A stretch of 64,000 nt of DNA, from positions 248,001 through 312,000 of the forward strand of contig WMKK01000010.1 in NCBI GenBank assembly GCA_012295225.1, written 5' to 3'. The notes under the pieces are model-generated. The model searched no databases. It saw only the letters and a program-made list of their open reading frames with translations, and had not been told where the DNA came from. This document shows positions 27,718-37,079 of this stretch, piece after piece. Each line of letters opens with the position of its first letter. Position 1 is the first letter of the stretch. This stretch comes from Ostreococcus mediterraneus. Lineage: Eukaryota; Chlorophyta; Mamiellophyceae; Mamiellales; Bathycoccaceae. Both the position numbers and the translations under genes were made by a program.

Positions 27718-29556
27718 CTATCTATCTTTTTTGGTTTCGTCGTCGTTGGTGTCATCGTCTTTGGCAGCGGCAGCGGCGACGTCGCCGCTGTACCCAAACT
27801 CGTTGACTCTCGTCGAGTCCACGCGGTAAATTCGCCGCTGGTATAAAAATGCGATGAAAATAACATCGTCTCTGAATACGGATAACCGGTGCAGCGTAGG
27901 CATTTTAATGACAAACGCAAACAGATCATCGATGATGGTGTTTAAGAATTTGTACGACATTTGCTTCCAGGGCATGGCGGCGACGCTCTTGAGCTTGTAG
28001 TTGATGTACAACTGCGGGGTCATGGAGATGAAACCAAAAACGTAAATCGAGCCGACGAGGGATGAAATGATCCACGACCACCAGCCGCGATGTTCGTTAT
28101 GGTACAAATCGTACAATGCGTATGCCGCGCACATCGGGTACAACGCATACGATAAGAATCGCATCGCATCCGCGTCGTGCTTGGCGGTTTCGCTCTTCAA
28201 CGCGCTCGCTTTGGGAGCGATGCGTACGCGTGGTAAAAATCCTAAAATCCCGCCGCGCTCGACGGAGACATCCATAGCTTTCGTCACCTTCCAAAACTCA
28301 ATCACCGTGCCCGTAAAGGAGGAAAACAAAATCATCCACGACGTGTCGTTGTCGAGCAGGTACAATAATATGATCAACTGCATGACTGCATTCAAGGACA
28401 CCGAACGCGCGCTCAAGCCTTCCATGCTCTTGTTTGACTTCCAAAACGACACGTCATTCTTAAACGCCAAAATGTCAAACAACGTATGCAACAGAGACAC
28501 CACCGCGGTCACCGCAAGCAACACTGGATTACCCTCTAAAAACATCTTCTTCATCTGGTCGGCGTCGTTTGCGCCGGAAACACCGAAATCACGCTGTTGC
28601 TGCCACGTTCGCGTCGTCGTCTCTTGCATTTGCCATTTCACCATGTGCAACGGGGCGACGTCAAATTTCAACTTTAAGTCGTCTTCTCCGCCCTCGCCAT
28701 CTCCTATGCGCCGCAAGTACGACTCCAGCAGCCAAAACTCGTTAAAATACACCGTGGGATAATACGCCGAACGCGCATCGTCGGCAAATCGCATGCGCTG
28801 CGATAAGACGTCGGGAATCGTCGCCGCTCGATACGCGTTAAAATCATCCACGATGGACAGCGTCATGTTTGGTTTAAAATACGTCACCCACGCCTCGTCG
28901 TCCTCGACGACGTCTTTCGCATCACCATCCTCATTCGCACTCGTCGCCGCGCCTCCACCATCGTCGTCACCGCGCGATCTCGCGAGCAAATGCCTCGCCG
29001 CTCGACGCTTTTTCACCCGTCGATGCGTCGTCAACGCCACCGACGCCCGCAACGCGTCCGTCGCATTCGCCGCCCCGAACGCCCTCCCACGGCGACTACG
29101 CACGCGTGTCAGCACCGCGTGTAGCATCACCGTCACATTCTGCGATATCGCGTGCGTCACCTCTGCATTCGACGCGAAATCGAGCGTCGTCGCGTCCACG
29201 CCGTCGACAGCCAATCTCAAGTCGCGTCGCGCGAACACCGGCGCGTGCAGCGCGTCATCGTCAAAGTCGCCACTCACGTCGCGCGCGGTGGTGGCGTAGA
29301 GCCTCAAATCAACCATTTCCCCGCGCACATACAGGTTGCGCGCGACGACGTCGGCGAAAGATGCCGATGATGATGATGTCGTCGCGGCCACATCGTTTCC
29401 ACGCGCCACCGTCGCCGTCGCCGTCGCCGCCGTCGTCGTCGGCGCCGTCGTCGCCGTCAAGCTTCGCACGACGCGAAACGCGAGCGCGTACGTCACCGCC
29501 GAGCGCACGTGCGCGAGCGTGCGCGCCAGCGCGTTCGGCGCATCGCTCGCGGACAT
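27718..29556 (-). CDS. CLPTM1-family ER membrane protein
   Basis: 612 residues with the CLPTM1/CLPTM1L pattern. A large luminal N-terminal domain contains YFKPNMTLSIVDDFNAYRAA, YYPTVYFNEFWLLESYLRRI and APLHMVKWQMQ. It is followed by membrane helices with the family core FDILAFKNDVSFWKSNKSME and GLSARSVSLNAVMQLIILLY, then LDNDTSWMILFSS, TPQLYINYKLKSVAAMPWKQ and YKFLNTIIDDLFAFVIKMP. The C terminus ends in an acidic then KKDR tail that could help ER retention. Family members act as lipid scramblases or in receptor assembly in the ER. Start at 29556 (ATG); the divergent gene begins 29 bp away. Confidence 0.93.
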   Translation of the reverse strand: MSASDAPNALARTLAHVRSAVTYALAFRVVRSLTATTAPTTTAATATATVARGNDVAATTSSSSASFADVVARNLYVRGEMVDLRLYATTARDVSGDFDDDALHAPVFARRDLRLAVDGVDATTLDFASNAEVTHAISQNVTVMLHAVLTRVRSRRGRAFGAANATDALRASVALTTHRRVKKRRAARHLLARSRGDDDGGGAATSANEDGDAKDVVEDDEAWVTYFKPNMTLSIVDDFNAYRAATIPDVLSQRMRFADDARSAYYPTVYFNEFWLLESYLRRIGDGEGGEDDLKLKFDVAPLHMVKWQMQETTTRTWQQQRDFGVSGANDADQMKKMFLEGNPVLLAVTAVVSLLHTLFDILAFKNDVSFWKSNKSMEGLSARSVSLNAVMQLIILLYLLDNDTSWMILFSSFTGTVIEFWKVTKAMDVSVERGGILGFLPRVRIAPKASALKSETAKHDADAMRFLSYALYPMCAAYALYDLYHNEHRGWWSWIISSLVGSIYVFGFISMTPQLYINYKLKSVAAMPWKQMSYKFLNTIIDDLFAFVIKMPTLHRLSVFRDDVIFIAFLYQRRIYRVDSTRVNEFGYSGDVAAAAAKDDDTNDDETKKDR

Positions 29557-29585
29557 GGAACGCGCCGACCGTTGCGCGTCAGACA

Positions 29586-30452
29586 ATGACGCGCGACGAC
29601 GTCATCGCGTCGCGCATCGCCGCGCAGCGCGCGCGCGCGGCGGAACACCTCGCGACGACGTCGTGCGCATCCGTGGCGCTCGCATCGCGCGAGGCGTGGG
29701 ACGACGCCGCGCTGGAGGTTGCGGCGCGCGCGGAGTTGAGAAGGCGTCAAAAGGCGCTCTCGCGACAGACAGAGGCGTGGAGAGCGGCGAACGCGGCGCG
29801 AGCGCGCGAGGAGGCGACGGAACGCGCGGCGCGGGTGTATGTCGACGCGCTGCGCGTCAAGGCGGAGGTTGAGCGCGAGCGCGCGGCGCGGGAGGAGAGG
29901 ATAGAGCGCCGGGCGCGAAGGAAACGGGCCGAGGCGGCGACGCGCGCGAGAGAGAGGGACGACGATCTCGCGCGACGATTCGGGCGAGCGAGCATAGATG
30001 TGATTGAAATGTTCCAGGTGTGTGCGTGTGTGCGTGTGTGTGTGTGCGTGCTCGCGCGCGTGCTCGCGCGCGGTGCGTGATATTTTTCTACGCGACGGTT
30101 GGTGTCTAACGAGGCGCTCGTTCTTCTCGCGCAGGCTCGCGACGCCGATCACGTATACAGACGCCGCGAAGCGGTGCTTAGGGAAAATATAGACAAGAAG
30201 ACACGGGACGAACGGCTCGCGCGCGCGGCGGAGCGATTGAAACCTCGTCACGTGCACGCGTCGATGGCGCGCGCGACGGCGCCGACGGCTTCGTGCGAGC
30301 TTCGCGCGCTCGCGGCTCTCGAAGAGCTCGAGCGCGAACCGTCGGTGTTCGATCGCGTTGATAGCGTGCTGACGCTGAAAAATGTGCGAAGAGCCACACC
30401 GGCGTGGCGCATCGTCGATCGCGCGCGTGCGGTGTCGATTCGGGATTTCTAG
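29586..30452 (+). CDS. Spliced Ala/Arg-rich coiled-coil protein, unknown
   Basis: Exons 29586..30017 and 30135..30452; 249 residues. The intron (30018..30134, 117 nt) starts GTGTGTGCG inside a TG-rich tract, has a CTAAC branch site and ends TTCTTCTCGCGCAG; it is phase 0 and joins IDVIEMFQ to ARDADHVYRRREAVL. The first exon encodes a long uninterrupted helix (EEATERAARVYVDALRVKAE), the second a continued helix then a small C-terminal domain (NVRRATPAWRIVDRARAVSI). Its start codon lies 29 bp from that of CLPTM1 on the other strand. No family recognised. Confidence 0.7.
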
Positions 30453-30509
30453 ACTTTTTATGTTGAACTTAGTTGCAAACCAGAATAGTCTTCAGTGCGC
30501 GACGCCGTC

Positions 30510-33335
30510 ATGACGTCGCGCGATCGCGCGTTCCACGGCATACACGGCGCGCTGACGCACGCACCGCTCACGTCAGCGCATGCGCACGCCACCACCGCGG
30601 CGGCGCCGCGCACGCGCGATGAAGCGACGCTCGCGACGCTCGACGCGTACGGCTCGCTCGCTGAAAAGCATCACCGGCTCACCGTGAAACACATGCGCGC
30701 GCTCTATGCCGACGTGCGCACCCGACGCGCGTTCGTCGTCGACGATTTGAACGCATTTCAGCGACGCGCGGCGCGCACGGGCGGGGTGAACCCGTTCGAT
30801 TGGTCCGACGGCCACTGCGCTCACTTTTACGAATTCATGTGTGCTCGACTGCTCGCGTTGGATATCGACGACGAGTGCGAGGCGATCGGTGAGACGTGCG
30901 ACGTGCACGCGTTGTTCGATAGTTTTCGAGCGGATCACGCCGATCGATGGCGACCGGAGACCGTGGTGGGGCATGATCCGGGCGGGAACGCGTGCGCAAG
31001 GTACCGGGCCGCCGCCGCCGGGTGGTGCGAACGCTTGCTTGGGGATGATGATTCGCGCCTCATGGGCGCGGTGGAGACGTACTTACACACGTACGCGGTG
31101 CTTCACGAACATTGGCACGTCGAGGATTACGTGCAGGCGCGGAATACTTTGTGTTATTCGTCTCCGGTTCATACGCAGGGCGACGGGGGCGTTTGGGCGG
31201 CTCGGGAGACGTATCCAGCCGACGTGCGCGGGGGTACGTACACCGTGTCTCAGAAGGCCATCAAATCGTCGGATGACAAGAGATCGAATGATGTCATAAC
31301 CATGCTCGGATACGGCGTGGTTGACGTCGGGGCGTATCGCATGGGTGCGGAAAAGGATGACGCTTGGGTATTCGACGCCGAGCGTTGGGCGCACGACTTG
31401 CCGGCGCCAAAGTTTGCAATCGCTCAAACGTGTTGCACGAATGCACAGTTCGCGGCGTTCATACAGTGCGGTGGATATGAGAATCGCTCGTTGTGGAGTC
31501 ATGAAGGTTGGCGGTGGTTGACGCGGTTGAAAAACGATCACGATAAATGCGTCGGACCGTTGGGATGGGCGCCGTTTCCATTTGGTGAAGCTTTAACCGA
31601 CGGGAACGCCCCGGCGTATACCGCCTGGCGCGTGACGCAGTTTGATAATACTCCAGCGCCACTACGCCCTCAACGTCCAGTGTGCCACGTGACGTGGTAT
31701 GAGGCGGAGGCATATTGTAACTGGATTGGAGGGCGTCTGCCGACGGAGCTCGAATGGGAAGCCGCGGCGAGGACGAGCAAAGACTATGCAGTTGGAAAAC
31801 CGCGGCGTACGTATCCGTGGGGCGAAACCCCGCCCAACGCGACGCTTGCGAACTTAGACATCCATCGCAATGGAACCGTGGACGTCGATGGCTTGGAGGA
31901 GGGCGAGAGCGCGTACGGGTGTCGTCACATGGTTGGCAACGTGTGGGAATGGACGGCGAGTGCGTTTTTACCATTTCCTGGATTCCAAATGGACTTCCCA
32001 TACAGAGAAAATAGCTGTCCATGGTTCGGCTATCGCAAAGTCGTGAAAGGTGGGTGCTGGGCTACGAGCGCACCGATCGCGCGCGCCGGCTATCGCCACT
32101 CGTTTTGGCCAGATATGCATCACACGTTTAGCGGATTCCGCGTCGCACTCGGCGCGGCGGATGGGTTAAGAAAGCGCGCGTTGCTCGTCGTGCCCCAGAT
32201 GCATCGTTCAGGCGCAAAGTGTGGGAACGTGGTGACTATGGAGCGCATTAGTGAACACCTCAAAGCGAACGGCATCGATGCGTTCACGCGTTCGATACAG
32301 GAACTTCCGCGTTCGTCGCAAGACATGGCGAACATACTCAAGACGATGCACGTCGATTTCATCATCGTCTTACACGCTTTCAAATGCGGCGCCGTGATTG
32401 ACGCGGTTGGGGAATTCAAAAGTTTAAAGCTCCCGCCAGTTGTTCTGATCCTCGGTGGCACAGATGTCAACGTGGATGCAAAATCTTCAGACATGTCGGA
32501 CCGCTTGTTTCGAGAACGCGTCGACATCGCAACAAAAGTTGTATCTTTCTCGCTATCCATGATTGCTGCCGCCCCGAAAGATTCTCTGAAGTTTGAAGAA
32601 AGTGACATTAACGCCAAGTGTCAGCTCATACCGCAAGGCGTGCACATGTTGCCCACTCTTGCCAGACCATGGACAAAGCGCAAGCGTGGAGAGTCATTGC
32701 GTGTCGACGCTGGCGTCGACGATGACGTGCCAATAATGTTTCTTCCCGGCGGATTACGTCCGGTAAAGGATGTGTGCTATTTATCGCGCGCATTCGCCGC
32801 GTACAATTCGAGTGATACTCGGGTGCACTTGACTGCGTGTGGTCCAGAGATGGACGCAAAGTACGCCAAAGATGTCCGGGACGAGTATCAGAGAGTTGAC
32901 GCCACGTTATTACCAGGGCTCGATCGTGAAGTCGTCTTAAGATACATCGCTGACGCCAAAATCCTATTAAATACATCTGTTTCAGAAGGTCAAAGCGGTA
33001 CGATCGCCGAAGCGATGATGCTCGGAACGCTGGTGTTCGCTCGGGACAATCCTGGGAATAGACATCTGTTTGATTTGTGCGAAGCGCGAGCGCTCGCGAC
33101 GCTTGGTCCATCCACGGCAGAGCCGATCAAAGGTGACGGATGGGAACTTCACGGTGTAGGTATTTTATTTAATACTCCCGAGGGATGCTTTAGAGCGTTA
33201 GATGCTTTGGGTTTGGGTAAAGGGGGTAGCGAACATGAGTGCGTCCAAATTGCCCGCGTACGCGCTCGAGAGGGCGTGCAAACTCTTTCTGAAAACGAAG
33301 TCGCACGTTGGGGAGAAATATTAGAACTCTTGTAA
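30510..33335 (+). CDS. SenA/EgtB-like synthase fused to SenB/GLT1D1-like glycosyltransferase
   Basis: 941 residues, three modules. (1) About 40-260: DinB-like helical domain with the iron-binding HxxxHxE motif HEHWHVE (His199, His203, Glu205). (2) About 300-550: formylglycine-generating-enzyme-like domain of the EgtB/OvoA/SenA family (CHVTWYEAEAYCNWIGGRLP, MVGNVWEWTASAF, VVKGGCWATSAP, FSGFRVAL). (3) About 554-935: GT-B glycosyltransferase resembling animal GLT1D1 and bacterial SenB (GNVVTMERISEHL, LILGGTDVNVDA, GGLRPVKDV, SEGQSGTIAEAM, NPGNRHLF). In bacteria, SenB makes a selenosugar from selenophosphate and a UDP-sugar, and SenA couples it to hercynine to give selenoneine. The fusion suggests a single-chain selenoneine synthase. 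OvoA's C-terminal methyltransferase is absent. The domains are clear; the metabolite is inferred. Confidence 0.85.
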   Translation: MTSRDRAFHGIHGALTHAPLTSAHAHATTAAAPRTRDEATLATLDAYGSLAEKHHRLTVKHMRALYADVRTRRAFVVDDLNAFQRRAARTGGVNPFDWSDGHCAHFYEFMCARLLALDIDDECEAIGETCDVHALFDSFRADHADRWRPETVVGHDPGGNACARYRAAAAGWCERLLGDDDSRLMGAVETYLHTYAVLHEHWHVEDYVQARNTLCYSSPVHTQGDGGVWAARETYPADVRGGTYTVSQKAIKSSDDKRSNDVITMLGYGVVDVGAYRMGAEKDDAWVFDAERWAHDLPAPKFAIAQTCCTNAQFAAFIQCGGYENRSLWSHEGWRWLTRLKNDHDKCVGPLGWAPFPFGEALTDGNAPAYTAWRVTQFDNTPAPLRPQRPVCHVTWYEAEAYCNWIGGRLPTELEWEAAARTSKDYAVGKPRRTYPWGETPPNATLANLDIHRNGTVDVDGLEEGESAYGCRHMVGNVWEWTASAFLPFPGFQMDFPYRENSCPWFGYRKVVKGGCWATSAPIARAGYRHSFWPDMHHTFSGFRVALGAADGLRKRALLVVPQMHRSGAKCGNVVTMERISEHLKANGIDAFTRSIQELPRSSQDMANILKTMHVDFIIVLHAFKCGAVIDAVGEFKSLKLPPVVLILGGTDVNVDAKSSDMSDRLFRERVDIATKVVSFSLSMIAAAPKDSLKFEESDINAKCQLIPQGVHMLPTLARPWTKRKRGESLRVDAGVDDDVPIMFLPGGLRPVKDVCYLSRAFAAYNSSDTRVHLTACGPEMDAKYAKDVRDEYQRVDATLLPGLDREVVLRYIADAKILLNTSVSEGQSGTIAEAMMLGTLVFARDNPGNRHLFDLCEARALATLGPSTAEPIKGDGWELHGVGILFNTPEGCFRALDALGLGKGGSEHECVQIARVRAREGVQTLSENEVARWGEILELL

Positions 33336-33438
33336 ATTACACGTCTTGGAACGTTATTTGATATTACATGAACGCTGACGGCGCCGGTAGCGCGATGAAC
33401 AAACGCTGATACTTTGTACGTTCAAACAACACGCACGT

Positions 33439-36234
33439 CTATGCATCGTCGTCGCCGCTCTGCGTCTCCATGGCGACGCGGCGTCTGTTGAACGATTGGA
33501 GAATATCGAGTTTCATCTTCGCTGATTTCGCGTGTTTTGACGGTTCTTCAGTGTACTTCCCGCCTGTTTGTTCGAGCTGACCCGGTAAATAATACGGATT
33601 CGCCGGTATCACTTCTTCAAAAGGCTCATATTGTTTCAATATTGCTTCGAGCTGCTTTGGTGCGGCATGCGTAGGCACGGGTGGATGATACAAGTCCAGG
33701 CGCCCTTTATGTAGCTCATTCGGTAGACATTTGTACATTCTCGCCATAAATGCCTTCTGTACCGCTTCTGAGCGAGATTCGGGAACAGTTTCAACTTCAT
33801 TTTCGCGCAGCTCTGGCATCTCGACGACAGATTTACGGTCTTGCATACTTCGCAATCGCCCATGGCTATCGCACAATCCTGCGTTATTCACGAAAGATAC
33901 GTTTCCAGTGGATTGCGCAGCGAGCTCAGGGGGTCGCCAAAATCCCATGAGTCTTCGAATCGGCATCAACGCAAAAATCCAAATACCCAAATTCACCCAG
34001 AGCGTCACCGTGACTTCAGAGTCGAATTTGTAAAACACCAAACATCCAAACAGAATTTGCAGCAAGGAGATGATGCGAATGGCAACCTTCACCCCGAAAA
34101 CACTGTGGTGAAGTTTTGGAGGCGGTTTGGTCATTCTCAGACCGCTGTACTTGTTGCACCAATAGAAGACAACAATACCAATGACTGCGAGCGCGTAACT
34201 CACCGGAAGTGCCGGTCCGTAAATCGCGGCGAGGCCTATGATTTTCAACAGCTCGGAGTACTGTCGCGACAAGTCGAATTCTTTGGGTTCGTACATTTTC
34301 TCTTGAAGCCAGAACGTTCTCGCCCGCGGAGCGAGCACATAAGTGAAGAACTTATTGCCCAACTGCATCATTCGCACTGGCAACGCGAGAATGTTGAACA
34401 GTTGCAAGTAAAACGCGAACTCAATCAAACCACCAGGGGTGTACCAGTTGCAGGCGCCATCTACTTGAGTAGAACACCGATTTGTGAGGATAGGAACCAC
34501 AACATAGTTGAGCAATTGCACGACAGTAATCTTTATGAGCAACACATTGTTTGCGTCAGTCTTGGTGATGTGCGTTTCACGACTGGTGAGGAATATCGTG
34601 AGCGAATCGAGAACATAGTTGATGAAAACAGTCACCACAGACGCCCCGGCAGTCATCAATTGTAAATGCACCTGCGATGCAAAGGATGCCGCGGAAGTAA
34701 GAGCCACTTCTTGATTAATCGCCGCTAGCTCAACAAATCGCATGCGTTCAAAATAATACTGAACGATACCGCCAACCGTCAACGCCGCGCCTAGAGTGAG
34801 ATACGACGCGACTTCCCACATGATAACTCGAGACTTACTTCGGCGCGCGCGTAAATGTTGCCAATTGATATCACTTGGCTCTGGTGCTCGTCGCACTAAT
34901 AATTTACGGCCTCTAAAATCTGGTGGATATCTGCCCGTGAAGAATCGCGAAAGTCTTTCCCAGTTGTCACTTTCGTGGTCGTCGCAACAATTCGTGGCGT
35001 GTTGCTCATAATTGAAAGTAACCACCGCCATTCCCAGGTGCACGCTCTTTGAGTTGTCGCCATCAAATTTGGCTATTTCTCGTTTCGCTAGGGCAATTTT
35101 GCGTTCAATATTATCAATAGATTCTTCGTTGGCCTTCATTCCGCGAAGGACGATTATGCGGAACAACCATTCGCGAAGGAATCCCAGCCTCGATGATTTT
35201 TCCCGCTGCTCATACTCATCGAGCATTCTAGTTTCGATTTCGTTTCGAATATTCAACAGCGTTTGAATCTTACGTTCTAACATGACGATTGTATGCGTAT
35301 TCGTCAAGTGGCACACCGACACGACTTCGCCGTAATGCGCAAAGAAATCAGCCACCTCTCGACGCGACCACACGTTTCCCTTGCCAAACCCATCCACGTA
35401 CACTGAATAATCCCCCGCCGTCACCGTGGCTGAGATAATACTAGTCGCCGTCTGTTGCTGATTTCGCGTATAGAAAAACTCAAACAATAAGAACATAATC
35501 GTCACCACCGTTTGAATGCCTTGAAACTCCTTGGGCGTCGACGTCGCCGTATTCTCCAACACTTCCGTACAGCACTTTGCATATTGCGCATTCGTGAGCA
35601 CATCCTTGAGCTGGCACGGATAGTGCGTCCCGCACGGCTCGCTCGTCTCGAACGCCACGTTCGAATCCACCACGCACGTCATCGGACAATTGAAAAAACT
35701 TTCCAAATCCGCGATGGCGCACCTCGACCCCTGGCTCGACCGCAGCACCGGTCCATGCGTCGTATACGGCCTCGAACACGTCACATTCGTCGCCGCCCCC
35801 GCCGCAGTCGTACCACTCACCACGTACGTCGACGTAAACTGATTATCGCTCACGTTCACCACCAATGAATACAAACTCGCCAACGCCAACGCCAACGCCA
35901 ATCCACCCAGCTGCGCGGCTGCATTCAAAAACAACGCCAAGCTCGTGCTCGTGCACCCAATCTCGCGGTGCGTCGCGCGCATAGAAAACGGTCTCGCGCT
36001 CGACGTGATCCGCACCCCCCGATGGTCGGTGTCGTACTCGAACACGCGCAAATCTTTCGCGCGCTGTCGTGCCCGGGAAATGTTCGAACGAAGTGTGGTC
36101 CCGCTCGCCCCGTTCGCCAGCGCCTCGAGGTCTTCGAACGAGCGCTCGTAGCGGTGCGCGGTGGCGAGATTATCGAGTGATGCGCGCGCCGGCGCCGGTG
36201 GCGGCGGCGGCGGAGGCGCGGCGCCGTCCGCCAT
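33439..36234 (-). CDS. OSCA/CSC1/TMEM63-family mechanosensitive ion channel
   Basis: 931 residues. An N-terminal basic region and first membrane helix (NAAAQLGGLALALALASLYS) are followed by an extracellular Cys-rich loop. The cytosolic RRM-like PHM7 domain (about 280-440) starts YSVYVDGFGKGNVWSRREV, contains the helical hairpin NIERKIALAKREIAKFDGDN and ends MAVVTFNYEQHA. A polytopic membrane block of about ten helices follows (WEVASYLTLGAALTVGGIVQ; LLIKITVVQLLNYVVVPILT; YGPALPVSYALAVIGIVVFY). This matches hyperosmolality/stretch-gated cation channels of the DUF221 class. The cytosolic C terminus is long and unique. Assignment to the anoctamin/OSCA superfamily is fairly sure, the exact subfamily less so. 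Confidence 0.8.
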   Translation of the reverse strand: MADGAAPPPPPPPAPARASLDNLATAHRYERSFEDLEALANGASGTTLRSNISRARQRAKDLRVFEYDTDHRGVRITSSARPFSMRATHREIGCTSTSLALFLNAAAQLGGLALALALASLYSLVVNVSDNQFTSTYVVSGTTAAGAATNVTCSRPYTTHGPVLRSSQGSRCAIADLESFFNCPMTCVVDSNVAFETSEPCGTHYPCQLKDVLTNAQYAKCCTEVLENTATSTPKEFQGIQTVVTIMFLLFEFFYTRNQQQTATSIISATVTAGDYSVYVDGFGKGNVWSRREVADFFAHYGEVVSVCHLTNTHTIVMLERKIQTLLNIRNEIETRMLDEYEQREKSSRLGFLREWLFRIIVLRGMKANEESIDNIERKIALAKREIAKFDGDNSKSVHLGMAVVTFNYEQHATNCCDDHESDNWERLSRFFTGRYPPDFRGRKLLVRRAPEPSDINWQHLRARRSKSRVIMWEVASYLTLGAALTVGGIVQYYFERMRFVELAAINQEVALTSAASFASQVHLQLMTAGASVVTVFINYVLDSLTIFLTSRETHITKTDANNVLLIKITVVQLLNYVVVPILTNRCSTQVDGACNWYTPGGLIEFAFYLQLFNILALPVRMMQLGNKFFTYVLAPRARTFWLQEKMYEPKEFDLSRQYSELLKIIGLAAIYGPALPVSYALAVIGIVVFYWCNKYSGLRMTKPPPKLHHSVFGVKVAIRIISLLQILFGCLVFYKFDSEVTVTLWVNLGIWIFALMPIRRLMGFWRPPELAAQSTGNVSFVNNAGLCDSHGRLRSMQDRKSVVEMPELRENEVETVPESRSEAVQKAFMARMYKCLPNELHKGRLDLYHPPVPTHAAPKQLEAILKQYEPFEEVIPANPYYLPGQLEQTGGKYTEEPSKHAKSAKMKLDILQSFNRRRVAMETQSGDDDA

Positions 36235-36295
36235 GGCGCGCGCGAATGCGAATTCGAGGCGTCACAGTGTGACCACTGGTGTGCGTCGTCACCTC

Positions 36296-36988
36296 ATGTT
36301 TCGTCGGTGCGCTCGCGCGCTCGCGGCGGCGGCGACGGAAGGCGCGCACCGCGCGGTCGCGTCCTCGTCGTCCTCGTCGTCCTCGGCCGTCGCGTCGGCG
36401 TCACGCGCGCGCGCGCCCGGTGCGCGTGTGGTTGGACAGCGCACGAGAGGCAAGCGCACCGATGCCGCCACTGCGGCGAAAGACGCCGCCGCCGCCGCCG
36501 CTGCCGAGGCGCGCGCGGCGTCTGCGGACGCGCCGGATAATCCTCTCGCGTCGGTGATGTTCCCGTGGGAGCGCGCGGTGCTGGATAGCGAACGGTGGAT
36601 GGGCGAGCTCAAGCCGTGGCAAAAGGCGTATTGGCTCGCGTTCGGGCTCGGCGTCACCTTGGTCGTCGGATCGCGCGCGAAGAGGTATTATGATGACATG
36701 GGGACGGATGAGGATAGGATACGCGCGATGGAGAATAATAAGCGCGCGCTGGCGGCGGCGCTGGAGGGGAAAAGTTTTATAGCGCACGGGGACGGGGATG
36801 AAGAGGATGAAACGGGAGGCGATCCTTTTGAAGGATTATCCCCGGCGGAGATCGAGGCGCTGGTGAAGGCTCAAGCTGGGGAGAGTGGTGATGTGTATGA
36901 CGGGATGTCACCGGAGGAGATTTTGGCGCACGAAGAGGCGTATAAGGGTAAAGGGAAGTTGACGTGGAAGACGTCGGCGAAATTTTAG
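36296..36988 (+). CDS. Organelle-targeted single-helix membrane protein
   Basis: 230 residues. MFRRCARALAAAATEG plus a Ser/Ala/Arg-rich stretch looks like a mitochondrial or plastid targeting sequence. The mature part has PWERAVLDSERWMGELKPWQ, one membrane helix (KAYWLAFGLGVTLVVGSRAK), an acidic segment and two similar motifs, GLSPAEIEALVKAQ and GMSPEEILAHEEAY, then LTWKTSAKF. The pattern resembles small accessory subunits of respiratory complex I (ESSS/NDUFB11 type), but I am not certain. An ATG at 36233 overlaps by two bases the start codon of the divergent channel gene; 36296 gives a better targeting peptide. Confidence 0.6.
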   Translation: MFRRCARALAAAATEGAHRAVASSSSSSSSAVASASRARAPGARVVGQRTRGKRTDAATAAKDAAAAAAAEARAASADAPDNPLASVMFPWERAVLDSERWMGELKPWQKAYWLAFGLGVTLVVGSRAKRYYDDMGTDEDRIRAMENNKRALAAALEGKSFIAHGDGDEEDETGGDPFEGLSPAEIEALVKAQAGESGDVYDGMSPEEILAHEEAYKGKGKLTWKTSAKF

Positions 36989-37079
36989 ACGGTCTCCGGA
37001 TGTTTGATGTTTGTAATTTCAATACGTTCTAGGTAATCTATGATCATGTGACTACTACTACGCAGATGCTGCATTGTTT

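Noticed and set aside
33841-34665. Plus-strand frame of 274 codons inside the OSCA-like gene
   Set aside because: Antisense to a well-supported channel gene; long shadow frames are expected at this base composition.
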